Shown: positions 8,362-17,693, counted from the first letter of the stretch. The stretch is DNA of 63,019 bases from Phycisphaerae bacterium (GCA_030432255.1 JAUIHS010000026.1:1-63019), one strand, 5' to 3'. The notes: generated by a model from the sequence alone, not told the origin. Numbers and translations are program-made.

Positions 8362-9434
8362 CAAAAGCAAAGCGCAAAAAGAAAGGCCTTCCCCAGTGGA
8401 CGCATGTGCCGGTGTACTACGGCGTGCGCGGAATGATTACGGCGATGCAGATCGCCGGAATCGAGCCGACGATGCGCGCCATGCGCGGGATCGGGGGCGT
8501 CTGGGGCGCGGCGCCCTTCAATCAGAAACGATTCGAACGCGCCGTCGACAACATCATGTGGTGCTTCCCGGACTGGGATGAGGATCGCGCGCGGCGCTAT
8601 GCGCTGGAAGCGTACCGGCATCTGTTCATGCTCGCGGCGGAAGTGAGTCTCATGCCGCGATTGCTGACGGAGGACAGCCTGGGCTCGCGCGTGAACTTCG
8701 ATGATGTCAGTGACGCGCTCTCGAACATGCTGAGCGACCGGCCGTGCCTGATGCTGACTGGACATTGCGGCAACTGGGAGGTGATGGGATACACGATGGC
8801 GGTTCTCGGCTTCCCGATCCATGCGCTGTATCGACCGCTCGACCTGAAGCCGATCAACAACTGGCTGGTGGAAACGCGCAGTCGGAGGGGGCTCACGCTC
8901 GTCGACAAGTTCGGCGCCGCGCGGATCCTGCCGCGGCTGATCGAGAAGCACGTCCCGATCGGCTTCATCGCGGACCAGAATGCGGGCGATCGCGGCCTGA
9001 TGACGCCGTTCTTCAATCGTCTGTCTTCCGCGTACAAGACGATCGGGTTGCTGGCGATGCGATTCAAGGCCTCGATCGTGTGCGGGCATGCGGTGCGACA
9101 GGGGCGCTGGTCACCGGATGCACAGACGTTCCGTTATCGGATCGAGATCCCTGATGTGATCTTGCCGGAGGAGTGGGAGGACCATCCGGATCCCCTCTTC
9201 TACATCACGGCCCGGTATCGGCGTTCGATCGAAAACATGGTGCGTCGAGCGCCGGAGCAGTACCTGTGGATGCACCGGTACTGGAAGAGCCGACCGAAGC
9301 ATGAGCGGCAGGGCAAGCCGTTCCCGCCGGCGCTGCGGAGCAAGCTGGAGACTTTGCCGTGGATGACTTCCGATGACATCGAGCGTGTCGTGGAGCGTTC
9401 GGAGCGGGATGCGCGGGAACTCGCGGCCCGTTGA
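8358..9434 (+). CDS. Lysophospholipid/lipid A acyltransferase (LpxL/HtrB family)
   Basis: This 358-residue protein carries the acyltransferase signature GHCGNWEVMGY (the HxxxxE motif uses the H and E) near residues 134-144. It also has the family's later block IGFIADQNAGDRGLMTPFFN, and its length is close to LpxL/LpxM enzymes. Such enzymes add a fatty acyl chain to lipid A or a related lipid at the inner membrane. A basic N-terminus (KAKRKKKG) precedes a weakly hydrophobic segment. The start is uncertain because both 8337 and 8358 lie inside a repeat and neither has a clear ribosome site. I chose 8358 because upstream codons are repeat sequence. The acceptor lipid cannot be told from the sequence. 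Confidence 0.85.
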   Translation: MPKAKRKKKGLPQWTHVPVYYGVRGMITAMQIAGIEPTMRAMRGIGGVWGAAPFNQKRFERAVDNIMWCFPDWDEDRARRYALEAYRHLFMLAAEVSLMPRLLTEDSLGSRVNFDDVSDALSNMLSDRPCLMLTGHCGNWEVMGYTMAVLGFPIHALYRPLDLKPINNWLVETRSRRGLTLVDKFGAARILPRLIEKHVPIGFIADQNAGDRGLMTPFFNRLSSAYKTIGLLAMRFKASIVCGHAVRQGRWSPDAQTFRYRIEIPDVILPEEWEDHPDPLFYITARYRRSIENMVRRAPEQYLWMHRYWKSRPKHERQGKPFPPALRSKLETLPWMTSDDIERVVERSERDARELAAR

Positions 9435-9490
9435 GCCGCGATCGCCGTTATGATCGGTGTCCCTGAGAGTGAGTCCTGAAAGGAGCATCC

Positions 9491-9844
9491 GTGGGTCGGA
9501 AGCGACAGATTCTGCTGGTAAAACTGCTGGACATCGACTCCGATGAGGAGGACGGCGGTGCCGACACGATGCTGAACTCGGTACCGCTCGGCACGTACCG
9601 CGAGGTCATCGAACAGGTTGCCGACAGCAACGTTGCATCCGACGGTGCGCCGGAGTCCCTGGGCCTGCTCTACGGCCCGGGCATCACGCTGCAGATGCCG
9701 ATGGTGGGTCCGGACGATCCGGTGATGCAGGTGATGGTGAGCATGGACGAGGAGGAGATGGCATGGCCGGTACTCACGCGCATGTGCCGTCGACTGCAAT
9801 GGAAGATGCTTGATCCGGATTCGGGGCGGACGTTCGGGGGGTGA
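9491..9844 (+). CDS. Conserved-looking hypothetical protein (117 aa)
   Basis: I do not recognise this family. The GTG at 9491 sits seven bases after AAAGGAG, a strong ribosome site that fixes the start. The protein is soluble and acidic, with MGRKRQILLVKLLDIDSDEE at the N-terminus and DDPVMQVMVSMDEEEMAWPV in the middle. There are no cysteine pairs, membrane segments or signal peptide. It follows the acyltransferase by 56 bases and is probably co-transcribed. Its stop codon abuts a large inverted repeat. Confidence 0.65.
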   Translation: MGRKRQILLVKLLDIDSDEEDGGADTMLNSVPLGTYREVIEQVADSNVASDGAPESLGLLYGPGITLQMPMVGPDDPVMQVMVSMDEEEMAWPVLTRMCRRLQWKMLDPDSGRTFGG

Positions 9845-10012
9845 GGGTCGGCATTCGGCATTTGGCATTGGGGAGGTTTCAGCTTGGAGCTTGCAGGTTG
9901 GCGCATGCGTTGTCGGGCGCAGGGCTCGTGTACGATCGCGCTGCTCCAAGCTCCAAGCTCCAAGCTCCCCCGAATGCCGTAGTGCAAAATGCCGAATGCC
10001 GAATGCCAATCT
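9845..10012. repeat. Long inverted repeat between convergent genes (GGCATTCGG / GCTTGGAG units)
   Basis: Each strand, read outward from its own stop codon, shows the same order. GGCATTC-type units come first (9850-9871 on plus, 9969-10010 on minus), then GGGGAG, then GCTTGGAG-type units (9881-9893 on plus, 9949-9977 on minus). The arms are therefore imperfectly complementary over about 50 bases and flank a central spacer. It may act as a bidirectional terminator or cruciform. Confidence 0.8.
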
Positions 10013-11668
10013 CTACGGCTGCAGCGTTCGCAGCAGTTCTTCGGGCGTCGTGACCAGCATGAAGTCGTCGGGGCTCAGTGGCGTTGCCAGTGCTCCGGTA
10101 TCGGAGGCCGGATCACTCTCGAGCCAGGTGCGCCAGCGGATCTGGGCCAGGTGTTCAAGCCGGCGCCAGGTCTTCTGCTCGGCCTCGGTCGACGGGGCCT
10201 CGAACAACTGCCAGGCGGCCGCGGCGTGGTCGCAGCCCTGGCGTTCGAGTGTGCCGTGGTGAGTGTAGGACTGGTCGTAGTCCACGTACTCGGTGAGCGA
10301 CAGGTAGGGGACGCCCGCGGCTGCGCACGCGCGGCCCTTCGAGCGGTCTTCATATTCAACCGGGACGACAGCAACCTGGATCTGCTGGTGCGGCTGCCAC
10401 GGGTGACGGAGGAGTGTTGATTCGATGGGGTACCAGCCGTACTCGGGAATCCATGTCTCCACGGTGTAGTGCGTCTGGAGCGGGCCTGACCAGGTCGGGT
10501 AGCCGGCGAGGATGCGCGTCGGCAGACCGTTGGCGCGAAGCAATGCGCAGACGAGGTTGGCACAACTCGTGCAGGACCCCTGTTTCTCCAATGCCTGCAC
10601 GGCATCGAGGCTGTCGCACCGACCGGTCTGCTTGCGCATGATGACGCCCGCTTCGGCGAGTGTCTTGTCGATGATGTCGATGGCATCGGGCGCGGGAGCG
10701 GGGCGAGTGGCGGCGTTGATGATGCGCTGATCATCAGATTGCACCGCCCAGGAAGAAGCCAGCCACGGGCGTGCTTCCTCGGGCCACACGTCGGGGAGTG
10801 GCGCCTTGTCCGGCACGTCGCCGAAGTCCTGATGTGCGGCGAAGACCAGGCTGGACCAGTTGAGGTCGACGACGGCGCCCGGCGCGAGGTCGTCAAACGT
10901 CAGGAACGCGACCCAGTTGTCGAGGGTGTCGCGCCGGATCGTGATCGAATCAATGGCGGTGGGGGGATCGGCGGTGAATGACCATGTCAAGGGTACCTGC
11001 CCGCGATGCATCAATGGCAGCGGCATCATGATGCGCGGGGACGAACGTGCGGCGGTCACGGTGAGCCGCGAGCTGCCGCGAGCCTCGTACATCCCGGGTC
11101 TCTCCAACTCATCGGATGCGCCCCGTGGCTCATGAAACTCGATCGTGAAGTCATCGAAGTGGACATCGCCCTGCCCCTCGATGAAAGCGAGCAGGAAGTA
11201 GGACTCGGCGCGGCCGGAAGGCGTGAGCGTGGTCTCGATTCGGGTCCAGTCGAAGTCACCTCTGAGGGGATGGTCGAACTGGGTGGTTGCGAAGTCGACA
11301 ACGGAACGTGAGTCCTCATCCCAGCCCTGGAGGCAGACAGCGACGAGGGACCGGACGTCCGAGCCGCGAGCGAAGGCGCTGACGGTGAAGGCCTTGCCGG
11401 GAGGGAGGTCGGTGATTTCGGTGCGCCAGATGTGGGAGGCGCCGCCGTGTTCGTCGGTGACGCTGATGTGGAGAGCGCCGGATCCGCCGCGGCCGGCTGT
11501 CTCCCGCCATCCGGCATCCACGCCGGAGCGTTGAGCCGCCTGGGTGAAGTCGTCCCAGTGGTCGGCCCCGGCATTGAGGTCCTGGTTGGCGATATGGGGC
11601 TGCGCGGCTGCGGGCAGTGCACAGGCGATGACGAGCGTTGCGATGGGAAGCAGGCATCGTGCGATCAT
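10013..11668 (-). CDS. Secreted transglutaminase-like protein
   Basis: Starting at the ATG at 11668, ten bases after AAAGGAG, the product is 551 residues. A signal peptide (ATLVIACALPAAAQ) indicates export. Residues 25-190 look like a jelly-roll carbohydrate-binding-type domain (DDFTIEFHEP). A transglutaminase-like core follows, with the nucleophile in GSCTSCANLVCALLRANG near residue 363 and histidine in THYTVETWIPEYGW near 400. The usual third residue, Asp, is replaced by Glu in YPIEST. The core may act as a protease, cross-linker or peptidoglycan/glycopeptide amidase, and the substrate is unknown. It lies 104 bases downstream of the AsmA-like gene in the same orientation. Confidence 0.8.
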   Translation of the reverse strand: MIARCLLPIATLVIACALPAAAQPHIANQDLNAGADHWDDFTQAAQRSGVDAGWRETAGRGGSGALHISVTDEHGGASHIWRTEITDLPPGKAFTVSAFARGSDVRSLVAVCLQGWDEDSRSVVDFATTQFDHPLRGDFDWTRIETTLTPSGRAESYFLLAFIEGQGDVHFDDFTIEFHEPRGASDELERPGMYEARGSSRLTVTAARSSPRIMMPLPLMHRGQVPLTWSFTADPPTAIDSITIRRDTLDNWVAFLTFDDLAPGAVVDLNWSSLVFAAHQDFGDVPDKAPLPDVWPEEARPWLASSWAVQSDDQRIINAATRPAPAPDAIDIIDKTLAEAGVIMRKQTGRCDSLDAVQALEKQGSCTSCANLVCALLRANGLPTRILAGYPTWSGPLQTHYTVETWIPEYGWYPIESTLLRHPWQPHQQIQVAVVPVEYEDRSKGRACAAAGVPYLSLTEYVDYDQSYTHHGTLERQGCDHAAAAWQLFEAPSTEAEQKTWRRLEHLAQIRWRTWLESDPASDTGALATPLSPDDFMLVTTPEELLRTLQP

Positions 11669-11772
11669 CCGGAGAGTGCTCCTTTCGCCATGGAGATGCC
11701 TGTCGGCGGCCGGAATGTGACGTCCGCGCCTCAGTTGTCGTCCCACGGGTCAGACTTGCCGTCGTTCTTGTT

Positions 11773-12708
11773 TTACTGGTCCTTGTCCTTCTTGTCCTTG
11801 TCGCCGCCGAAGAGGTTGTCGATGTTGCGGCCGACTTCGTCGATGGCATCTTCGGCCTGCTTGCCGATCTCTTCCGCCTGCTTTCCGATGTCTTCGACGG
11901 AGCCGGAGAGGCGGCCTGTGAGTGCATCGGCTTCCGCGGTGATGTCCTCAAGCTGGCCCTGCACGCCGGCGAGGAGTTCGACGCCGGAATTGCTCAGGTC
12001 CTCGAGTTGGGCAAGCTGACCCTGCAGGTCGCTCAGCAGTTCGGCGGGGATGAGATCGCCGCCCTGCTCAATCGCAGCGGCCATGATGGCCTTGACGATG
12101 ATGCTGGAGAGTTCGGAGAGCAGGACACCGCCATCGGAATCGGAACCGACGTTCTTGAGTTGGATGCGATCGATGGGGAGGTCGACTCGGGTGGACTCGC
12201 CGCCGAGCGGCAGCGCGGCATCCACGTGGATGCTGACATTCTGGATGTCGACTTCCTCGATGATGAACTTCTTGCCGCCGCCCTTGTCCTCTTTCGTGGT
12301 TTCGTCGGTGGACTCGAAGCGCTTCAGGTTGTTGAGGATGGACTGGACGTTGGTGGAGCCGTTGCGGCGTTCGATGTTGACGTCGAGACCCTCGAAGCGG
12401 AGGACCGGGAGGTTGACGGTCTCGCTGCGCAACGAGCCGAGGGTCACCTCGACGCCGGCGTCGTTGAGCTTGAGGAAGTGGTCGGTGTTGAAGCCGCCGG
12501 GGTTGGTGATCATCAGGCCGCCCATGGTGAAGCGCCCGGAGGTGAGTTGGACGTCGGCGCTGCTGAGCGTGGTGTCGACACCGAGGGCGTACGTCGAACC
12601 GCGCTCGATCGCGGAGCGAGCGATGGAGTCGATGTACACCGACACGAGGACGACCGCAGCGAGGAGCAGGACGACGAGGGTAAGGGCAATGAAGGCGAGC
12701 TTCTTCAT
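11773..12708 (-). CDS. AsmA/DUF748-like membrane-anchored protein
   Basis: The 311-residue protein starts at the ATG at 12708 (MKKLAFIALTLVVLLLAAVV), which is an uncleaved N-terminal membrane anchor. The next 180 residues resemble the AsmA-type periplasmic repeat fold (VDTTLSSADVQLTSGRFTMG and LRFEGLDVNIERRNGSTNVQ). Family members are thought to move or organise lipids between membranes. The C-terminal 100 residues form a Q/E/D-rich amphipathic helix ending in KDKKDKDQ. Directly after the TAA the same frame stays open for 13 acidic codons to a TGA, which may be the ancestral end of the protein. The gene is divergent from the aldehyde dehydrogenase. Confidence 0.7.
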   Translation of the reverse strand: MKKLAFIALTLVVLLLAAVVLVSVYIDSIARSAIERGSTYALGVDTTLSSADVQLTSGRFTMGGLMITNPGGFNTDHFLKLNDAGVEVTLGSLRSETVNLPVLRFEGLDVNIERRNGSTNVQSILNNLKRFESTDETTKEDKGGGKKFIIEEVDIQNVSIHVDAALPLGGESTRVDLPIDRIQLKNVGSDSDGGVLLSELSSIIVKAIMAAAIEQGGDLIPAELLSDLQGQLAQLEDLSNSGVELLAGVQGQLEDITAEADALTGRLSGSVEDIGKQAEEIGKQAEDAIDEVGRNIDNLFGGDKDKKDKDQ

Positions 12709-12872
12709 GGTGGATTCGGGCTCCGTGGTGGGGTGGATCTCGGTTCCATTATAGCGCCGCGGCGGCGTGATCCCTTGCGGTCGGCGGATGTCTCGGATGG
12801 GCCCTGTGAGGGGTGCTGGGGCGGGACAATCGAGGTTCGGACGGCGCCTGCGTGCATTGCTATCATGCCGCC

Positions 12873-14423
12873 ATGAGCACCGATCTACTGAAGCGTCTTG
12901 GCATTCTCGATGATCCTCGTGTCGCCCCGGCGTCCGAAGCTGGCAGCAACTCCGTCGTTCCGGTGAATCCGGCGACCGAGGAGCCACTGGCGGCGGTTTC
13001 GCTGGATTCGCGCGATGCCTACGACGCCATCGCCGCGCGGGCAGTTGAAGCGCAGAAGCAGTGGAGGCGTGTGCCGGGGCCGTTGCGCGGCGAGATCGTT
13101 CGGCAGATCGGCCTGGCCCTGCGTGAGCACGTGACGGATCTGGGGGCGCTGGTGAGCCTTGAGATGGGCAAGATCCATGCCGAGGGCATCGGTGAGGTGC
13201 AGGAATGCATCGATATCGCCGACTTCGCGGTGGGTCTGTCTCGGCAGTGCTACGGCCTGACCATGCCCTCTGAGCGTCCGGAGCACCGGATGATGGAGCA
13301 GTGGCAGCCGCTCGGGACGATCGGTGTCATCACGGCATTCAACTTCCCGATTGCAGTCTGGGCGTGGAACGCGATGATCGCCGCGGTGTGCGGCGACGCC
13401 ACGATCTGGAAGCCGAGTCTGATCACGCCGCTGGTCGCGGTGGGCGCCACCCGGGTGGTGCACGAGGTCATGCGTGAGCAGGACATCTTCAAGCCGACGG
13501 GCGGCGTGAAGCCGGAGGACATCTTCTCGCTGGTGATCGGTACCGATGCCGAGGTGGGTGAGACGATGATTGCGGACCGCCGTCTGCCGCTGATCAGTGC
13601 GACGGGTTCCTGCCGCATGGGACGTCACGTCGGTTCGGTGGTGGCCTCGCGCCTGGGCCGCTGTCTGCTCGAACTTGGCGGTAACAACGCGATGATCGTG
13701 ATGCCGGATGCGGACCTTGAACTCGCGACGCGGGCGGCCGTCTTCGGCGCGGTCGGCACCGCCGGGCAGCGCTGCACGTCAACGCGGCGACTCCTGTGCG
13801 TGGGCGACACCGCGGACAAGATCATTCCGAAGCTGGTCGCGGCGTACAACACGGTGTCGATCGGTGATCCTCTCGACGATTCGACGCTGATGGGTCCGCT
13901 CATCAATGCGCAGGCGGTCACCAGCATGCGTGATGCGATTGAGTCTGCGATGGCGGAAGGTTGCGAGGTGATGACGGGCGGTGTCGACGGCATCGATCGC
14001 TTCGCCGGCAAGAAGGGCAACTTCGTCGAGCCGACGATCATCCGCGTGCCGAAGGGCAAGGTGCCCGAGATCACGTGCGAGGAGACGTTCGCTCCCATCC
14101 TGTACGTCTTCTCACTTGATTCGCTCGAAGATGCCATCGAGATGCACAACAGCGTGCCGCAGGGGCTGAGTTCGGCGATCTTCACGACGTCTTCGCAGGC
14201 GGCCGAGCGCTTCTGGTCTCCGGATGGATCGGACTGCGGCATCGCAAACGTCAACCTCGGTACCAGCGGGGCTGAAATCGGTGGCGCGTTCGGCGGCGAG
14301 AAGGACACGGGTGGCGGCCGCGAGTCGGGCTCGGATGCGTGGAAGGCGTACATGCGTCGCCAGACGTGCACCGTGAACTACGGCGACGAATTGCCGCTGG
14401 CGCAGGGCATCCAGTTCGGTTGA
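12873..14423 (+). CDS. Aldehyde dehydrogenase, ALDH7 type (aminoadipate semialdehyde/P6C dehydrogenase-like)
   Basis: The ATG at 12873 gives 516 residues, normal for the family. The NAD-binding half includes GTIGVITAFNFPIAVWAWN. The general base lies in LLELGGNNAMIV and the catalytic cysteine in GTAGQRCTSTRRL. The C-terminus reads NLGTSGAEIGGAFGGEKDTG and GRESGSDAWKAYMRRQT, which is characteristic of antiquitin (ALDH7) enzymes. These oxidise alpha-aminoadipic semialdehyde (piperideine-6-carboxylate) in lysine breakdown and also detoxify aldehydes. It is a cytoplasmic tetramer in the family. No other lysine catabolism gene is adjacent, so detoxification or stress protection is equally possible here. 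Confidence 0.93.
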   Translation: MSTDLLKRLGILDDPRVAPASEAGSNSVVPVNPATEEPLAAVSLDSRDAYDAIAARAVEAQKQWRRVPGPLRGEIVRQIGLALREHVTDLGALVSLEMGKIHAEGIGEVQECIDIADFAVGLSRQCYGLTMPSERPEHRMMEQWQPLGTIGVITAFNFPIAVWAWNAMIAAVCGDATIWKPSLITPLVAVGATRVVHEVMREQDIFKPTGGVKPEDIFSLVIGTDAEVGETMIADRRLPLISATGSCRMGRHVGSVVASRLGRCLLELGGNNAMIVMPDADLELATRAAVFGAVGTAGQRCTSTRRLLCVGDTADKIIPKLVAAYNTVSIGDPLDDSTLMGPLINAQAVTSMRDAIESAMAEGCEVMTGGVDGIDRFAGKKGNFVEPTIIRVPKGKVPEITCEETFAPILYVFSLDSLEDAIEMHNSVPQGLSSAIFTTSSQAAERFWSPDGSDCGIANVNLGTSGAEIGGAFGGEKDTGGGRESGSDAWKAYMRRQTCTVNYGDELPLAQGIQFG

Positions 14424-14441
14424 GGCGGCGTTCGCGGCGCC

Positions 14442-14468
14442 GGGATGTCGGCATCGGGCATTGGGTGG
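14442..14468. repeat. Short GTCGGCATCGGGCATTGGG tract between convergent genes
   Basis: This tract in the 54-base gap between the dehydrogenase and the kinase is built of GGCAT-type units like those at 8190 and 9850. It is a minimal member of the intergenic repeat family. Confidence 0.5.
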
Positions 14469-14477
14469 GCCGCGCGT

Positions 14478-17123
14478 TCACGCGCCGTTCCGCAGTTCCT
14501 CGTTTCGTGCACATTCCTTCGCGGCGCTTTCCGGTGCGCCCTCGCAGAGTGCGGCGGCTTCGTCGAGCAGCGTGGCGGCTTCGCTGTCGCGGTCCAGTTC
14601 CTGAAGTGTCTCAGCCTGGTTGTTGAGCAGGAAGATCATCTTCCAGTCACCGGGTGTGAAACTCACTCGCGCCTGGCCGAGGGCGGCGTCGGTGTGCGTC
14701 AGTCCGAGTGCGGGATTCCCCGCCAGTGCGATGGCGCGACCGAGGCGGCTTCGGGTGCCGACCGTGTGGTGGTGGTCGGGGCCGAAGGTCTTGTCCAGTT
14801 GCGGCAACGCCTCTTCGAGCAACGGGACAGCGTCGGCGGGGCGCCCCGCATCGGTGAGCGTACGCGCAAGCTGGAGTCGAATGAGTGTGGCGGGGACGGG
14901 CACGGTCTCGCCCGCAGGCACACCGTCGAGGGCTTCCCGGAAGATTCGCTCGGCTTCGGCGTAGTCGGTGGCATCAAGGGCGAGATTGCCGAGGTTGCCA
15001 TATGAATAGAGCAGGCTCGGGTGACCGGGTGGCAGGATTCGCTGCTTGCCTTCCAGCGACTCGGTGTAGAGCGCCCGGGCCTGATCCGTGTCGCCGGCCT
15101 TGTGATAGATCATGCCCAGGCTGTTCATCGTCGCGAAGGTGCGGGGGTGGCCGGGGTCCATGCGTCGCTGCGTCTCGAGCAACTTGCTGAAGAGCAGTTT
15201 GGCTTCGTCATACCGACCGGATTCACGAATGACGGTGGCGAGGTTGTTGAGCGAGAGTTGTGTGCTCTCGTCATCGATGCCGAGCGTAGCGAGGCGGTAC
15301 TGGTAGACGCGGCGGAAGAGCGGCTCAGCTTCCAGAAACGCATCTCGAATGAGGTAGGAGGTGGCCAGACTGTTCACAAGGTTCAGCGTGGTGTCATGCG
15401 TTGGGCCGAGGACCTCGTCCGCACGCTCGATGGAGTCCTTGAGCATGGGGATCGCTTCATCCAGGCGTGACGACTGAATCAGAACGCCCGCCAGGTCCGA
15501 TTCGGCCTGGAGCGTGATCTCGCCATCCGGACCGTACGCCTTCCTCGCCACTTCGACTTCGCGCTGAAACTGGCCGCGAGCCTCATCGAGGGCACCGACA
15601 GACATGTACGCATACCCGATGGCATTGCGAATGGCAGTCTCGGCGGCGGGGTCTTCGGCGATCGACTCGCTGTTGTCGACGCGCTGGTCGGCATTGGCAA
15701 GGATCTCCCGCATGAGGACGGTGTCCTTGCCGCGTGCCACGGCGGGATCGACACTCCCGATGACGTCGCGCATGAAGTCTGCGATCTGAGTGGCGCGCTG
15801 TGCTTCCCGCTCGGCATCCTGTCGGGCGCGTTCGGCGCGCATCGCGAGCCATGTCCCGGCGATGCCGAAGCCGATGACCATGATGAGGAGGATCAGGGAT
15901 GCAACGACCTGGATCCGATAGCGCTGAGCCATCTTGCGCAGGCGATACACCGGACCCACCGGACTCGCCGCGACCGGCAGGCCTGTCAGCAATCGCTCAA
16001 GGTCCTCGGCCATGGCGTCGGCGGTCGGGTACCGCTGGTGGCGCTCCTTGGCCATGGCACGCATGATCACCCAGTCCACCTCGCCTCGCACGTGTCGGGA
16101 CAGCGGACGCGGGTCGGTGCCGCGGCGCTGCGCAATCTCTCCCGCCTCCTCTGCGGGCAGATCAGCGATTCGTTGTGAAGGTGCGGGTGGGTTTTCGTTG
16201 GTGATGATTCGTTCGAGTCCGGCGTAACCGGCGCTCTTGAGTTTCTCGGAGTCGAAGGGCGGGCATCCGGTTACGAGTTCATAGAGGATGACACCGAGGC
16301 TGTAGACATCAGAGCGTGTATCGACGTCGGCACTCATGGCGACCTGCTCGGGCGACATGTACTGGGGTGTACCGAGGATCTGGTGCGTTGCGGTGTGCAA
16401 GGTCTGCTCAGTGAGCCTGCTGCCGGCGGCCTTGGCGATGCCGAAGTCGATGATCTTGGGGACCGGGCGTCCGTCAACATTGGTGACGAGGACGTTGCCC
16501 GGCTTCAGGTCACGATGAATAACGCCCTTCTGGTGAGCATGCTGCATGGCAAGGCACACCTGACGCACCAGGTCGAGGCGTTCCTCGATCGTGAGTTGCT
16601 TCGCATCCGCATACCTGGTGATCGAAAGTCCATCGACGTATTCCATCACGAAGTACGGGCGGCCGCGGGGTGACTTCCCGGCATCGAAGACCCGCGCGAT
16701 GGCAGGGTGATCCATCATGGCGAGTGCCTGGCGTTCTGCTTCGAAGCGTGCGAGGACTTCGCGTGACTGAACGGCCTGCTTGAGGAGTTTCACGGCGACC
16801 TGGCGTGTGACGGGCGAGGTCTGCTCGGCGAGGTAGACGGAGCCGAAGCCACCCTCACCGAGGCATCGCAGAAGTCGATAGGGCCCGATCTGGTCGCCCA
16901 CGCATTCCTCGGGGGTATCCGTTTCGAAACGAGAAGGGGCGGGGGTGGAGGGCGAAGCCATGAAGAGTCCCGCACTCTGGTTGGCGTTGATCAATTCCTC
17001 AACGGCGCGCCTGAGCGCCGGATTGCCGCCGCACGCGACGTCAATGAAGGCCGCCCGTGCCCCATGCGAACGGTCCATGGCGTCGAGGAAGATCTCCTTC
17101 GCTCTCGCGGCATCGACGGGCAC
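14478..17123 (-). CDS. Membrane Ser/Thr protein kinase with TPR sensor region
   Basis: This 881-residue protein has a complete Hanks-type kinase domain at about residues 80-385. It includes the glycine loop GEGGFGSVYLAE, lysine in VAVKLLKQ, the catalytic loop VIHRDLKPGNVLV and IIDFGIAKA. One membrane segment (VVASLILLIMVIGFGIAGTW) lies near residue 410. The outer part, from about 490 to the end, is made of tetratricopeptide repeats (LNNLATVIRESGRYDEAKLL, MNSLGMIYHKAGDTDQARAL). It begins three bases after the stop of the ECF sigma gene. This sigma/kinase pairing is common in planctomycetes, where the kinase is thought to act with the sigma factor in signal transduction. Its substrates are unknown. 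Confidence 0.94.
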   Translation of the reverse strand: MPVDAARAKEIFLDAMDRSHGARAAFIDVACGGNPALRRAVEELINANQSAGLFMASPSTPAPSRFETDTPEECVGDQIGPYRLLRCLGEGGFGSVYLAEQTSPVTRQVAVKLLKQAVQSREVLARFEAERQALAMMDHPAIARVFDAGKSPRGRPYFVMEYVDGLSITRYADAKQLTIEERLDLVRQVCLAMQHAHQKGVIHRDLKPGNVLVTNVDGRPVPKIIDFGIAKAAGSRLTEQTLHTATHQILGTPQYMSPEQVAMSADVDTRSDVYSLGVILYELVTGCPPFDSEKLKSAGYAGLERIITNENPPAPSQRIADLPAEEAGEIAQRRGTDPRPLSRHVRGEVDWVIMRAMAKERHQRYPTADAMAEDLERLLTGLPVAASPVGPVYRLRKMAQRYRIQVVASLILLIMVIGFGIAGTWLAMRAERARQDAEREAQRATQIADFMRDVIGSVDPAVARGKDTVLMREILANADQRVDNSESIAEDPAAETAIRNAIGYAYMSVGALDEARGQFQREVEVARKAYGPDGEITLQAESDLAGVLIQSSRLDEAIPMLKDSIERADEVLGPTHDTTLNLVNSLATSYLIRDAFLEAEPLFRRVYQYRLATLGIDDESTQLSLNNLATVIRESGRYDEAKLLFSKLLETQRRMDPGHPRTFATMNSLGMIYHKAGDTDQARALYTESLEGKQRILPPGHPSLLYSYGNLGNLALDATDYAEAERIFREALDGVPAGETVPVPATLIRLQLARTLTDAGRPADAVPLLEEALPQLDKTFGPDHHHTVGTRSRLGRAIALAGNPALGLTHTDAALGQARVSFTPGDWKMIFLLNNQAETLQELDRDSEAATLLDEAAALCEGAPESAAKECARNEELRNGA

Positions 17124-17126
17124 CGC

Positions 17127-17693
17127 TCACTCCTCCTCACCCTGGAGCATCTGGAAGATGCGAGTGCGGGCGAAGGTCCATTCACGGATCACGGTACGGC
17201 GGGAGATGCCCATGATTTCGGCGGTCTCGTCGATGCCGAGGCCGGCGTAGAAGCGGAGTTCGATGACCTGCGCCGCGCGCGGGTCTTCGCTCCGGAGCGT
17301 CTCGAGCGCTTCATCCAGCGCGAGGATGCGTTCGGGGTCGTGGTCCTCGGCGAGATCCACGACACTGATCGGGAGGGCGTGGCGATCGCCGCCGCGCTTC
17401 TTGCTTCCCTTGCGGCGGGCGTGGTCGATGAGGATGCGGCGCATCGCTTCGGCGGCGGCGGCGAAGAAATGGCGTCGGTTCTCGAAATTCTGTTCGCTGT
17501 CACCGAGGAGTCGGACATAGACCTCGTGGACGAGTGCGGTGGCCTGGAGGGTATGACCGGCGCGCTCGGAGGACATGCGCTGCTGGGCGATGGCCCGGAG
17601 TTGGGCGTAGACAAGCGGCAGCAGTTCCTCAGCGGGGTCACCATCGCGCTTCTGGAGAATGCGGGTGACATCATGGCGGGGGTCGTCTGACAC
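17127..17693 (-). CDS. ECF-family RNA polymerase sigma factor (TIGR02999-like)
   Basis: I place the start at the GTG at 17693, six bases after GGAGG, giving 188 residues, the usual size of this ECF group. The longer frame to 17936 adds an Arg/Ala-rich leader without sigma similarity. Region 2 reads LLPLVYAQLRAIAQQRMSSE, then LVHEVYVRLLG and RRHFFAAAAEAMRRILIDHA. Region 4 reads VIELRFYAGLGIDETAEIMG, then ISRRTVIREWTFARTRIFQM, a helix-turn-helix that would read the -35 element. No anti-sigma gene is adjacent. The Ser/Thr kinase directly downstream is the probable regulator. Confidence 0.93.
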   Translation of the reverse strand: MSDDPRHDVTRILQKRDGDPAEELLPLVYAQLRAIAQQRMSSERAGHTLQATALVHEVYVRLLGDSEQNFENRRHFFAAAAEAMRRILIDHARRKGSKKRGGDRHALPISVVDLAEDHDPERILALDEALETLRSEDPRAAQVIELRFYAGLGIDETAEIMGISRRTVIREWTFARTRIFQMLQGEEE

